In this document: piece after piece, positions 19,636 through 25,918 of the stretch
How the letters are laid out: every line of letters starts with the position of its first letter
Numbering within the stretch: the first letter of the stretch is position 1
Made by a program: the position numbers and the translations under genes
The notes under the pieces: model-generated
Told to the model about the DNA's origin: nothing
The model's database searches: none
What the model saw: the letters and a program-made list of their open reading frames with translations, nothing else
From: a virus
Strand: one strand, 5' to 3'
IMG/VR virus record: IMGVR_UViG_3300031773_000026
Span: 1-29,277 of that record
DNA length: 29,277 nucleotides

Positions 19636-20325
19636 ATGAACCAAACAAACCCGTTCGCAAAATGGCAACATTGCCAAACCTTAAAAAGAAAACCAAACGC
19701 ATGGTCAGGATTAAAACTTGACCCGCTGCCAATCTTTCGAGACGAAGCAAGACATAAATATTGTTGGGAACCTACAGGCGAATGGTTGGCCTTTTCAACA
19801 ACTCAAGCTTGCAACGATAAAAGCCCCGCAGCTATGGCAAACATCGAAAAATATCGACACGTTTGGGAACCTCGCGGCGTACATGTCCATTGGACTTTGC
19901 AACAGAAAATGCTCGGCGATCCAAGCCCAGACCCCGGAGATTTCAAAGAATGGGTCGAGCCGTTAATGAATCACAGCTATTGGAAAAGCTTCGAGCCTTT
20001 CGCAGTTGAGTACATGCTGTGCGATCTTTCTAAATCGGTCGGCGGACAGTTGGACCTTTTGGGATATGACCACGCGGCAAATCAACTTGTTTTGATTGAT
20101 TTAAAAACGCAAGGAAAAAACAAAGGCATTTATTCAACCGATGCTCAACTTGGAAGCTACGTTGACGCGCTGGCAAATCATCATGGAATCGTCGTTGATG
20201 CTTGCCGAACGGTTTGGTCTAGACCCGGCAAAACAGTTATCGGAGAAATTCAAGACCCTTTAACGTGTCGGCTTTCATGGTCTGACGCGTGGGCAAAGTT
20301 CGAAGACAAGCAGGAGTTCTTTTAA
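19636..20325 (+). CDS. PD-(D/E)XK exonuclease, Cas4/RecB-like
   Basis: The 229-aa protein carries the active site of the RecB/Cas4 nuclease group. E125 is in FAVEYML, GGQLD ends at D140, LVLIDLKTQ has D155 and K157, and the helix DAQLGSYVDAL has Q171 and Y175 (QxxxY motif). The N-terminal third has a Trp/His-rich helical region usual for phage members. It would process DNA ends, probably supplying single strands to the ERF-type annealing protein encoded downstream. Its stop overlaps the resolvase start (TAATG). Confidence 0.85.
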   Translation: MNQTNPFAKWQHCQTLKRKPNAWSGLKLDPLPIFRDEARHKYCWEPTGEWLAFSTTQACNDKSPAAMANIEKYRHVWEPRGVHVHWTLQQKMLGDPSPDPGDFKEWVEPLMNHSYWKSFEPFAVEYMLCDLSKSVGGQLDLLGYDHAANQLVLIDLKTQGKNKGIYSTDAQLGSYVDALANHHGIVVDACRTVWSRPGKTVIGEIQDPLTCRLSWSDAWAKFEDKQEFF

Positions 20326-20801
20326 TGGGTTTAATTTATATCCCCGTCGTTGGCATCCCTGCGCCTCAAGGAAGTAAAAGACACGTCGGTAATGGCGTAA
20401 TGATTGAAAGCAGTAAACGCGTCAAGCCGTGGAGGCAGGACGTCAGAGAAGCCGCTTTAAAGTTTTATCGTGGGCCAATCATTGAAGACGCTGTTGACAT
20501 TACGATCGTTTTTATTTTTCCTCGGCCTAAGAGCCATTACGGAACAGGCAAGAACGCGCAGCGTTTAAAACCATCTGCGCCTAAATATGTAACAAGCGTT
20601 AGAAATGGCGACCTTGAGAAATTGGAGCGAAGCACTTATGACGGACTAAGCCAAAAAGCGGGCGGGACAGTTTTGCAAGATGATTCGCTTGTTGTAAAAA
20701 ATTCTAATGAAAAAAGATATTGCAAACGGGGCGAACACGCGGGCGCGTACATCTACATAAAAAAATTAAAGAACGTTCAACAACATTTGAAGGTCGTCTA
20801 A
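20325..20801 (+). CDS. RusA-like Holliday-junction resolvase
   Basis: The start chosen is ATG 20325, overlapping the nuclease stop; the upstream ATG at 20289 lies inside the nuclease gene. The 158-aa protein shows the RusA pattern: PVVGIPAPQGSKRHVG at the N-terminus, VDITIVFIFPRPKSHY, NGDLEKLERSTYDGLSQKAG with the conserved Asp, VLQDDSLVV with the second acidic pair, and KRYCKRG. RusA dimers cut four-way junctions formed during phage replication and recombination. Confidence 0.88.
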   Translation: MGLIYIPVVGIPAPQGSKRHVGNGVMIESSKRVKPWRQDVREAALKFYRGPIIEDAVDITIVFIFPRPKSHYGTGKNAQRLKPSAPKYVTSVRNGDLEKLERSTYDGLSQKAGGTVLQDDSLVVKNSNEKRYCKRGEHAGAYIYIKKLKNVQQHLKVV

Positions 20802-20802
20802 G

Positions 20803-20830
20803 TTGACTCTTTTAATTCATTAGGTATACT
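20803..20830 (+). promoter_or_regulatory. Early promoter P8 (TTGACT-16-TATACT)
   Basis: -35 at 20803-20808, -10 at 20825-20830, followed by AAAGAAGTC. It lies between RusA and the ERF gene, the last member of the promoter family. Confidence 0.88.
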
Positions 20831-20853
20831 AAAGAAGTCCCTTAGTCTAAACA

Positions 20854-21576
20854 ATGCCGAACCAACAGAAACCGAAAACGTTAAACGAAGCATTAATCGA
20901 ATTTAAGAAAAACGCGCCGAAGTTAATCAACACGAAACCGGCGCATAATTATTCTTATTTGCCTTTAGAAATGACGCTCGACCAATTAAACCCGGTCTTG
21001 CTTGAATATGGACTTTTCGTTTCACAACCTTTTGGAGTTACGCCACAAGGTCAGCCCACCGTTATCACAATTCTCAGACATGTATCAGGCGAAGAAATAA
21101 AAGGAGAAATCCCTTTGTTTATTCCAATGCTTCCTGAGACAACTCCGCAGCATAAACAAATGTTCGCATGGGGCGGCGCCATTACATACGCGAGGCGCTA
21201 TAGCCTTAAAAGTATTCTTGGCCTTGAATGTGACAACGACGACCCAGAAACAGAAGACAAAAAGCCACAACAAAAACACAGCTTTAGCAGCAACAAAAAG
21301 ACGGGTATTAGTCGCAGTCCGTCCGGCCTGAATAAAAAAACAGAGCCACCAAAAACTTCACAGAAAAAAGAAGAAACTATTGATCCTAAAGTTTTAGATC
21401 AAATCAAAGTTAAGCTGGCTGATCCGCATCTTTCAGCAGATAACAAAAACCACGCCAAAAAACTTTATAAGGCGAAGTTCAACATTAGCTCTGAGAATTT
21501 GGCCCCTAGCCATATTCAAACAAAAGAGCAAGGCGACTACATGTCCCAACTATTAGACCAATACCAAAGCGCATAA
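20854..21576 (+). CDS. ERF family single-strand annealing protein
   Basis: The 240-aa protein has the ERF core in its first 135 residues: TLNEALIEFKKNAPKLINT, a helix with LDQLNPVLLEYGLFVSQP, TVITILRHVSGEEIKGEIPL and the diagnostic FAWGGAITYARRYSLKSILG with LECDNDDPE. The C-terminal 100 residues are Lys/Ser/Pro-rich linker plus a small helical end. ERF proteins anneal complementary strands in recombination-dependent replication or genome circularisation. It has its own promoter (P8) and the typical partners RusA and exonuclease upstream. Confidence 0.9.
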   Translation: MPNQQKPKTLNEALIEFKKNAPKLINTKPAHNYSYLPLEMTLDQLNPVLLEYGLFVSQPFGVTPQGQPTVITILRHVSGEEIKGEIPLFIPMLPETTPQHKQMFAWGGAITYARRYSLKSILGLECDNDDPETEDKKPQQKHSFSSNKKTGISRSPSGLNKKTEPPKTSQKKEETIDPKVLDQIKVKLADPHLSADNKNHAKKLYKAKFNISSENLAPSHIQTKEQGDYMSQLLDQYQSA

Positions 21577-21577
21577 A

Positions 21578-21778
21578 ATGAGTCCCGAGGCAGCCGAACG
21601 TTCTGGCGAACTAATCCGCCAGCAATTGAAAGAACGTAATCAGGCCTACAACCGTAATATTTTTACGGTTCGAACTGATGACGAAGAGGCCCAAGCCTTG
21701 CGGAAAAAATGCGATCAACTAGGTATTAAACCAAACAAATTCATTCGTTCCCTAATCCGAAAAAACTTAAATGGCTGA
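21578..21778 (+). CDS. Ribbon-helix-helix-like small protein (66 aa)
   Basis: The second half (RNIFTVRTDDEEAQALRKKC, then LGIKPNKFIRSLIRKNL) has a beta strand followed by two helices with the RHH spacing, including the conserved 'KPNKFIRSLI' N-cap to the second helix. Likely DNA-binding regulator. It starts 1 nt after the ERF stop and overlaps the next gene by 8 nt. Confidence 0.78.
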   Translation: MSPEAAERSGELIRQQLKERNQAYNRNIFTVRTDDEEAQALRKKCDQLGIKPNKFIRSLIRKNLNG

Positions 21779-22103
21779 TTTCAACGAGTTCGTTCCCGCT
21801 TTACCTTTCACTTTGAAATGGTCTTTGAACGATAATCCTTTTGATGATTCCGACGCGAATCCAAAACAGATGTCGATTGCTATCCCTGTAAAATCTGCGG
21901 ATGCTCTTTGCGCCCATATTTACAAACTTGCGGCGGATGCTAAGAACATCAAGAAAGATAAGAAAGTTTGGAATCCTGTTACAAGACAGGAAGAAATAGG
22001 TGATGTTATTTACATCAACGCAAAAGGAAAAATCTCCTCTGACGGAGAAAGTTGTTATGGAAATATCAACCCAAGAAAGATCGAAACAGACGACGCTTTT
22101 TGA
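21771..22103 (+). CDS. Early protein of unknown function, possible ssDNA-associated (110 aa)
   Basis: The 110-aa protein contains MSIAIPVKSADALCAHIYKL and KVWNPVTRQEEIGDVIYINA with an acidic C-terminus (IETDDAF). An acidic C-terminal tip after a beta-rich domain in an ERF/RusA operon recalls single-strand binding accessory proteins, but no motif confirms it. A terminator for the plus strand follows at 22148-22176. Confidence 0.8.
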   Translation: MADFNEFVPALPFTLKWSLNDNPFDDSDANPKQMSIAIPVKSADALCAHIYKLAADAKNIKKDKKVWNPVTRQEEIGDVIYINAKGKISSDGESCYGNINPRKIETDDAF

Positions 22104-22106
22104 TTT

Positions 22107-22391
22107 TTATTTAGAAAGATAGGTTGAAAATTTTTCAATCAAAGAACAAGAGCGCTTTTCGAGGCGCTCTTTTTTTATTTCTAACTCTGTAACTTTTTCC
22201 TCTAGATCTCCAATTTTTTCAATTGCCTTAAACATGATCTGATCCTTGACTGTGTTCTGATGTAACAAACTCACGCACATCTCCGCAACTTCTTTGTGAT
22301 TTTTATTATTTAAAATTTGCCGGCTGTAAACCTCAAGCAAAAAATCTTTCTCGGGCTTTGAATCAATAACAAGCCAATCCATAAACTCCAT
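22107..22391 (-). CDS. Small coiled-coil protein (94 aa)
   Basis: N-terminus MEFMDWLVIDSKPEKDFLLE, then a helical region, and a C-terminal coiled coil (KIGDLEEKVTELEIKKERLE). An alternative start is the second Met (MDWLV, 9 bp in). It is convergent with the ERF operon, and the operon's terminator hairpin lies within its C-terminal codons. Function unknown. Confidence 0.75.
   Translation of the reverse strand: MEFMDWLVIDSKPEKDFLLEVYSRQILNNKNHKEVAEMCVSLLHQNTVKDQIMFKAIEKIGDLEEKVTELEIKKERLEKRSCSLIEKFSTYLSK
22148..22176 (+). terminator. Intrinsic terminator of the ERF operon
   Basis: AAGAGCGC-TTTTCGAG-GCGCTCTT followed by T's; it lies inside the convergent 94-aa gene. Confidence 0.9.
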
Positions 22392-22452
22392 AAAAAATTG
22401 CTTCTTTCTTTCACTATGCTAAAAAAACAGGAAATCGTCGAGGATCAAAAAA

Positions 22453-22653
22453 ATGATAAAAAAAATTCTTGATGCTATTGGGCGCCCTTTTGTTTATAAA
22501 TCCCCGACCCACGAAGAACTTTATGCAAAGAGTTTGCGGCAATATCCGAATTGGTATCTACGACGAATGGCAGGGACAACCCACACCTACAACAAAGACA
22601 CGCTGATTAAATTGATATTATTGAATACAATAAACACAAAGGAAAAGGTCTAA
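22453..22653 (+). CDS. Small protein of unknown function (66 aa)
   Basis: The basic 66-aa protein starts MIKKILDAIGRPFVYKSPTH and contains RQYPNWYLRRMAGTTHTYNK. No family recognised. It starts a plus-strand run leading to the tail tube gene and is coupled by TAATG to the next small gene. I see no member of the conserved early promoter family upstream. Confidence 0.75.
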   Translation: MIKKILDAIGRPFVYKSPTHEELYAKSLRQYPNWYLRRMAGTTHTYNKDTLIKLILLNTINTKEKV

Positions 22654-22799
22654 TGGAATTTACTGAAGAAATGCTTGACGTTATCGAAGAGGTTAAAGGC
22701 GTTCGAAACGTCAATTATTGGGATGGACGTTGTGAGCAACGCTATAAGGCAAAACAAGAAAATTCAAAAAAACCTGACTCAACCACAACAAAAGGTTAA
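22653..22799 (+). CDS. Small protein of unknown function (48 aa)
   Basis: The ATG overlaps the previous stop (TAATG, 22651-22655) and the frame ends at TAA 22797-22799. The product starts MEFTEEMLDVIEEVKGVRNV, then NYWDGRCEQRYKAKQ and a polar tail. Codon use is even and the coupling is tight, so it is likely real. Function unknown. Confidence 0.68.
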   Translation: MEFTEEMLDVIEEVKGVRNVNYWDGRCEQRYKAKQENSKKPDSTTTKG

Positions 22800-22827
22800 A
22801 CTCTAATCAAACCTTCATTTTCAACTC

Positions 22828-23244
22828 ATGGCAATTAGAGGACAGGAAGGCTCAGTTAAATTCAAAAACGCCGCCAGTTCTGTGGCTGCTGTTGCTGGAG
22901 TTCAAAACTGGAGCTTTACCGAAGAGAAAGAAACCTACGAAACAACTAAGCTAGGAGACACCGCAAAGTCTTTTATTGGTGGCTTGACTTCAGGAAGTGG
23001 CTCGCTTGAAATGCTTTATGAAGCACCCGGCGCATCAACTGGAGCTGGAGAGATTATTGTTGAAGCGTTGACTGCTTCCGACCCTGCGGATGCAGCGTTT
23101 GAACTTTATCTCGACAGCACAAGGAAGATTGGATTCAGTGGAATCATCACAAGCGTAGATTTCGGCGCAACAACAAACGAAGTTGAAACTTGCTCTGTGA
23201 ACTTCCAAGCTTCTGGCGCAATCACTAACTCCGTTACAACCTAA
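22828..23244 (+). CDS. Major tail tube protein
   Basis: The 138-aa protein fits the TP901-1/lambda V-like tail tube family. It starts AIRGQEGSVKFKNAASSVAA followed by VAGVQNWSFTEEKETYETTK, with GDTAKSFIGGLTSGSGSLEM and the C-terminal strand pair IGFSGIITSVDFGATTNEVE and ETCSVNFQASGAI. The 'G..g.i.s......v.e.v..svsfqgsG' end is characteristic. It would form the hexameric rings of the tail tube. Next to it lie the tail chaperone genes, as usual, but the tape measure is far away on the minus strand. Confidence 0.88.
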   Translation: MAIRGQEGSVKFKNAASSVAAVAGVQNWSFTEEKETYETTKLGDTAKSFIGGLTSGSGSLEMLYEAPGASTGAGEIIVEALTASDPADAAFELYLDSTRKIGFSGIITSVDFGATTNEVETCSVNFQASGAITNSVTT

Positions 23245-23262
23245 AAAGTCTTTCTTGTGTAG

Positions 23263-23283
23263 AATTATCTTATTAAGATAATT
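23263..23283. promoter_or_regulatory. 10-bp-arm palindrome before the tail chaperone start
   Basis: AATTATCTTA-T-TAAGATAATT is perfect, followed by T's, and ends 5 nt before the ATG at 23289. The core TCTTATTAAGA is shared with the palindrome upstream of TerS. It could be an operator, a leader hairpin limiting translation, or a weak terminator. Confidence 0.6.
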
Positions 23284-23288
23284 TTTTC

Positions 23289-23654
23289 ATGGCAACAAAG
23301 AAGACAGATCAAAGGGCGGCTGATATTTTATCGGCCGCTTTTGACATGAATAGTCGTCGTAAATATGAACTAATCATCGACGAAAAACATTTGTTGGATT
23401 TATATTTCAAGCCTATTACCCGCGCCGATCGTCTTTCCGTTCAAGGCAGGGCAGGAACAGACGAAGCGATAAAGATGTCAACTTATATGTTGATAGAGAA
23501 GGCGGAGCTGGAGGACGGAACGAAGGCTTTTTCTATTGGAGAAGTTGCAGCATTGCGCCGATTACCTGAACAGATTTTAAACGAATTAGAATTGTTTCTT
23601 TTTGGAGTTGATGAAAATGGAAACCCAACTCTTGAAGAAGCAAAAAAAGACTAA
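23289..23654 (+). CDS. Tail assembly chaperone G-like protein
   Basis: The 121-aa zero-frame product starts MATKKTDQRAADILSAAFDM and includes YELIIDEKHLLDLYFKPITR, MSTYMLIEKAELEDGTKAFS and LRRLPEQILNELELFLFGVD. This alpha/beta to helical pattern fits lambda gpG-type tail chaperones, which coat the tape measure during tail assembly. It follows the tail tube gene and ends in GCA AAA AAA GAC TAA, which contains the slippery site for the GT extension. Confidence 0.82.
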   Translation: MATKKTDQRAADILSAAFDMNSRRKYELIIDEKHLLDLYFKPITRADRLSVQGRAGTDEAIKMSTYMLIEKAELEDGTKAFSIGEVAALRRLPEQILNELELFLFGVDENGNPTLEEAKKD

Positions 23655-23824
23655 CGGCGGACAACTGGCTTAACTTTGAATTAATGCTTGCCACTGAATT
23701 AGGGATGACCCTGAGCAGGTTACGACAAGAATTAACAGATGAGGAATTAGTTTATTTCGCCGCTTATTATGAGCTGAAAGCAGAAAGAGAAGAAGCCGCC
23801 ATGAACAAAGCGCGGCGCAAATAA
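23289..23824 (+). CDS. Tail assembly chaperone GT fusion made by -1 frameshift
   Basis: Seven A's (23642-23648, zero frame GCA AAA AAA GAC) form an A AAA AAA slippery heptamer 4 nt before the zero-frame stop. Slipping back one base continues with AGA CTA ACG GCG GAC AAC TGG and runs 58 codons to TAA at 23822-23824. The extension contains NWLNFELMLATELGMTLSRL and ELTDEELVYFAAYYELKAER, a typical GpT-like domain (W......l...g.t..el......e...w.ayy.l). The fusion would be 178 aa. No independent ribosome start is needed, although an in-frame ATG exists at 23684. Confidence 0.82.
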
Positions 23825-23853
23825 AAAGCTCTCAGCATGGGGAAACTGAGAGC
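23823..23853 (-). terminator. Intrinsic terminator for the minus-strand trio
   Basis: GCTCTCA/TGAGAGC (7 bp, 12-nt loop), followed on the minus strand by TTTTTAT. It is just past the stop of the 23857-24027 gene and just past the GT stop on the other strand, where the T-run is weaker. Confidence 0.78.
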
Positions 23854-23856
23854 CTT

Positions 23857-24027
23857 TCACCTGTCCATCGCCTTAGACATCAGAGCCGCATCGCTGGCTC
23901 CTTTCTTAAAGTAACTATTTTTACAATAAGAGACAAGTGCTTGCTTTTTTGCCGATCTTGCTTCTGCTTCTGTTTGCTGTCGCTCTATGTTTCGACAGTG
24001 AGAACATTTGCACTTAGTCAGATTCAT
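23857..24027 (-). CDS. Small Cys-rich, probably zinc-binding protein (56 aa)
   Basis: The ATG at 24027-24025 opens MNLTKCKCSHCRNIERQQTE, ending in MSKAMDR and TGA at 23859-23857. CKCSHC near the N-terminus plus a later SYCKNSYFKKG give four cysteines that could bind zinc. The rest is Lys/Ala-rich helix. It overlaps the upstream 56-aa gene by 14 nt and is followed by a terminator. Function unknown. Confidence 0.72.
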   Translation of the reverse strand: MNLTKCKCSHCRNIERQQTEAEARSAKKQALVSYCKNSYFKKGASDAALMSKAMDR

Positions 24028-24184
24028 TTTCGTCTAAAACCTTTTCTAGTTCCTCGGCCTTTTCCGCGAGTCCTATGAAAAGCCCATGTTTCGGATGCGT
24101 CGCCAAGTGACGCTGGTCCAAAATATAGAGGCGTTCCATTCTTAACATCCTTTCATTTTGAACGAACCATTCCTTCGTGGACAT
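24014..24184 (-). CDS. Small helical protein of unknown function (56 aa)
   Basis: ATG at 24184-24182, stop TAA at 24016-24014. The sequence starts MSTKEWFVQNERMLRMERLY and ends in an acidic helix (EKAEELEKVLDENESD). Coding-like composition and a 14-nt overlap with the following gene support it. Function unknown. Confidence 0.68.
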   Translation of the reverse strand: MSTKEWFVQNERMLRMERLYILDQRHLATHPKHGLFIGLAEKAEELEKVLDENESD

Positions 24185-24222
24185 TTTCAAAAGAGATAGA
24201 GAACTAACGATAAATCAAAAAA

Positions 24223-24405
24223 TCAACTTCGCCAATTACTTCTTCTTGAGGGTGAGGCGGAAAGCGTTGCAACTTCTTTTTCTAGCTTATTGATCCTTGC
24301 AAACAACTCCCGAACGTCGCGCTCCCGGCGTTGGGTAATGTTGCTAATTGCCATAAGAACAATCGAAACAGAGGCTCCTATAGTTGCAGCAATGATTTCA
24401 TTCAT
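24223..24405 (-). CDS. Small membrane protein with cytoplasmic coiled coil (60 aa)
   Basis: Residues 1-22 (MNEIIAATIGASVSIVLMAI) form one membrane span, followed by a charged coiled coil (QRRERDVRELFARINKLEKE). This shape is seen in haemolysin XhlA-like and other small phage membrane proteins near lysis genes, but no lysis function is proven. It is the first gene of a minus-strand trio and diverges from the membrane protein gene at 24434. Confidence 0.75.
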   Translation of the reverse strand: MNEIIAATIGASVSIVLMAISNITQRRERDVRELFARINKLEKEVATLSASPSRRSNWRS

Positions 24406-24406
24406 T

Positions 24407-24427
24407 TAATCTAAATAAGATTAGATT
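24407..24427. promoter_or_regulatory. Inverted repeat between divergent genes
   Basis: AATCTAA-6nt-TTAGATT (24408-24427), with an alternative TAATCT-5nt-AGATTA (24407-24423). It fills the 28-bp gap between the starts at 24405 (minus) and 24434 (plus). It resembles the TCTTATTAAGA palindromes. Confidence 0.45.
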
Positions 24428-24433
24428 TTTATT

Positions 24434-24910
24434 ATGACTGAAGAAATCAAAACAGACGAGCCAAAAACAGAAGAGAAGAAAAAAGAGAAAGGAGTCCTTG
24501 GGAAGCTTCAGGAGATCACTCCCGATAAGGACGAGCAGGTTGCATTGATCGGCGTGGCCGTGAGGCTTGGCATTGTCGTTTGGTCCGGATTTATCTTGAC
24601 TCTTGCCTACGTTGATTTGCCCGGATTTCAAAAACAAAACTTCGATCCGACTTTTATTGCAAGTATTTTTACATCGACTTTAACGGCCTTCGGCGTTCAG
24701 GCCGCATCTAAAAAAGGAAATGGTGGCGGAGTAACGAAAGAAGAAATCGAGGCCATGATGGCGAAAAGCAATACACAACAAAATGAACAGGTCATTAGAG
24801 TACAGACACCTTTAACCATTAACGGGGCCGAAGTCGTAACAACTCCACAGGCAAAAGTCGATCCACTCACTCAACGGCCCATCGATCCACAAACAGGAAA
24901 ATTAGTATGA
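24434..24910 (+). CDS. Membrane protein, possible holin-like (158 aa)
   Basis: A charged Lys/Glu-rich N-terminus (about 1-37) precedes two hydrophobic segments: LIGVAVRLGIVVWSGFILTL (about 38-58) and a shorter one near FIASIFTSTLTAFGVQAASK (about 74-95). A polar C-terminal tail ends TQRPIDPQTGKLV. Two short spans with a charged N-terminus would fit a holin, and it lies next to another small membrane protein, but no endolysin gene is visible nearby. It overlaps the next gene by 4 nt. Confidence 0.78.
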   Translation: MTEEIKTDEPKTEEKKKEKGVLGKLQEITPDKDEQVALIGVAVRLGIVVWSGFILTLAYVDLPGFQKQNFDPTFIASIFTSTLTAFGVQAASKKGNGGGVTKEEIEAMMAKSNTQQNEQVIRVQTPLTINGAEVVTTPQAKVDPLTQRPIDPQTGKLV

Positions 24911-25395
24911 AAAAAGCCCTTTTGATTCTGCCTTTTCTTTTGGCAGCTACACCACTAAAAGCCGACCTGCGTCATCAAGTGACGGCCTCGACCCAACTAA
25001 CTGTGAACGCGGCAGCGACTCAGGCCCAAAGAATCGGGTCGAGTTTTTCGGCGGCGGGATCGAATATTGACGTAACGGACGGGACGACTGCAAATGTTAT
25101 TTCAGCCGGTGCAATCACTTCAGGCATATATTCACCCGGCACAATTTCGGCCACAGTGGACGACCCCGGACAGGCGTTTTCCTTCAGTTCTAGCTACACC
25201 CAAGGGGATGTAATTCCAACTTCTGCCCCCTCAGTCGGAGCAGTAGGAAATTTTTCCAACGTAACTTCTACGGCTGCCGGGACTGCTGGATCATTAGCGG
25301 GGACAATTTTGAGCGATCAAAGTATTACGCTAACAGCCGGGTCGAGTGGGACTTCGGCTATAGGCCAAGTAATAACAGAATTAAGCGTTGACTGA
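24907..25395 (+). CDS. Secreted Ala/Ser/Thr-rich protein (162 aa)
   Basis: The N-terminus MKKALLILPFLLAATPLKAD is a standard Sec signal peptide (n-region KK, hydrophobic core, small residues before the cut, likely LKA-D). The mature part is Ser/Thr/Gly/Ala-rich with regular short strands (NVISAGAITSGIYSPGTISA, SITLTAGSSGTSAIGQVITE), likely a beta-solenoid or fibre. I recall similar proteins in marine cyanophage contigs, without function. It is the first of three exported products from one coupled operon. A phage virion protein would not normally need a signal peptide. Confidence 0.82.
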   Translation: MKKALLILPFLLAATPLKADLRHQVTASTQLTVNAAATQAQRIGSSFSAAGSNIDVTDGTTANVISAGAITSGIYSPGTISATVDDPGQAFSFSSSYTQGDVIPTSAPSVGAVGNFSNVTSTAAGTAGSLAGTILSDQSITLTAGSSGTSAIGQVITELSVD

Positions 25396-25490
25396 TGCAC
25401 GTCCCTTTATTAGTTGCTTTTATTGCTGTTATCATTGTCGCCACATTTAACTTTTTAATGTGGAAACATTATATGGACATTCATAAATAA
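25395..25490 (+). CDS. 31-aa single-span membrane peptide
   Basis: The ATG overlaps the previous stop (TGATG, 25393-25397) and its own TAA overlaps the next ATG (TAATG, 25488-25492). The product is MHVPLLVAFIAVIIVATFNF followed by LMWKHYMDIHK: one membrane span and a short basic/aromatic tail. Coupling on both sides makes it very likely real. It may help insert or anchor the two neighbouring exported proteins, or act on the membrane itself. Confidence 0.75.
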   Translation: MHVPLLVAFIAVIIVATFNFLMWKHYMDIHK

Positions 25491-25918
25491 TGAAACGGAT
25501 TTTCTTGTTGTTGTTTGTATTTAATGGCCCTTGTTTTGCCGGGGCTGTTATCCCAAATTTTCAGCAAGGAGTTTTACAAAATCACACCGAGACTTCCAGC
25601 GTTGTCGTGGAAAATATAAAAAGTTTTGACTTCCGTAATGGTTATCAACTGACTACGGGCGGGATGAACATAACACCTTCAACAAATAATGTTGCACCTA
25701 CTGGCCATACAACAAACACCCAAACAGTTCAGGGCGTTAATACAACAGTGACAACCCCAAGCTATACAACAAGGCCCACATATAACATCGTTGATGAGGG
25801 CGCGAGCTGGAATTATTTCGAAACGCTAGAAACTGGCGGGCTTTCTAATTTTACAGAAATAAATAGGACCACCACAATCGAAAGTATCAGCGATTCAACG
25901 AGTACATTTAGCCAGTGA
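25490..25918 (+). CDS. Secreted Thr/Asn-rich protein (142 aa)
   Basis: The signal peptide is MKRIFLLLFVFNGPCFAG with probable cleavage after CFA. The mature chain is Thr/Asn/Ser-rich, beta-prone (GYQLTTGGMNITPSTNNV, QTVQGVNTTVTTPSYTTRPT, TEINRTTTIESISDSTST). No catalytic motif is seen. It could be a surface or extracellular structural protein. It overlaps the next gene by 4 nt (GTGA). Confidence 0.8.
   Translation: MKRIFLLLFVFNGPCFAGAVIPNFQQGVLQNHTETSSVVVENIKSFDFRNGYQLTTGGMNITPSTNNVAPTGHTTNTQTVQGVNTTVTTPSYTTRPTYNIVDEGASWNYFETLETGGLSNFTEINRTTTIESISDSTSTFSQ

Noticed and set aside
20289-20801. Upstream start at 20289 for RusA
   Set aside because: It lies inside the nuclease gene; the TAATG-coupled ATG at 20325 gives the normal RusA N-terminus.
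12898-20830. Repeated TTGACA...TATACT sequences as a CRISPR array or integration repeats
   Set aside because: Spacing is irregular (hundreds to thousands of bases), genes lie between, and the repeats have exact sigma70 promoter geometry.
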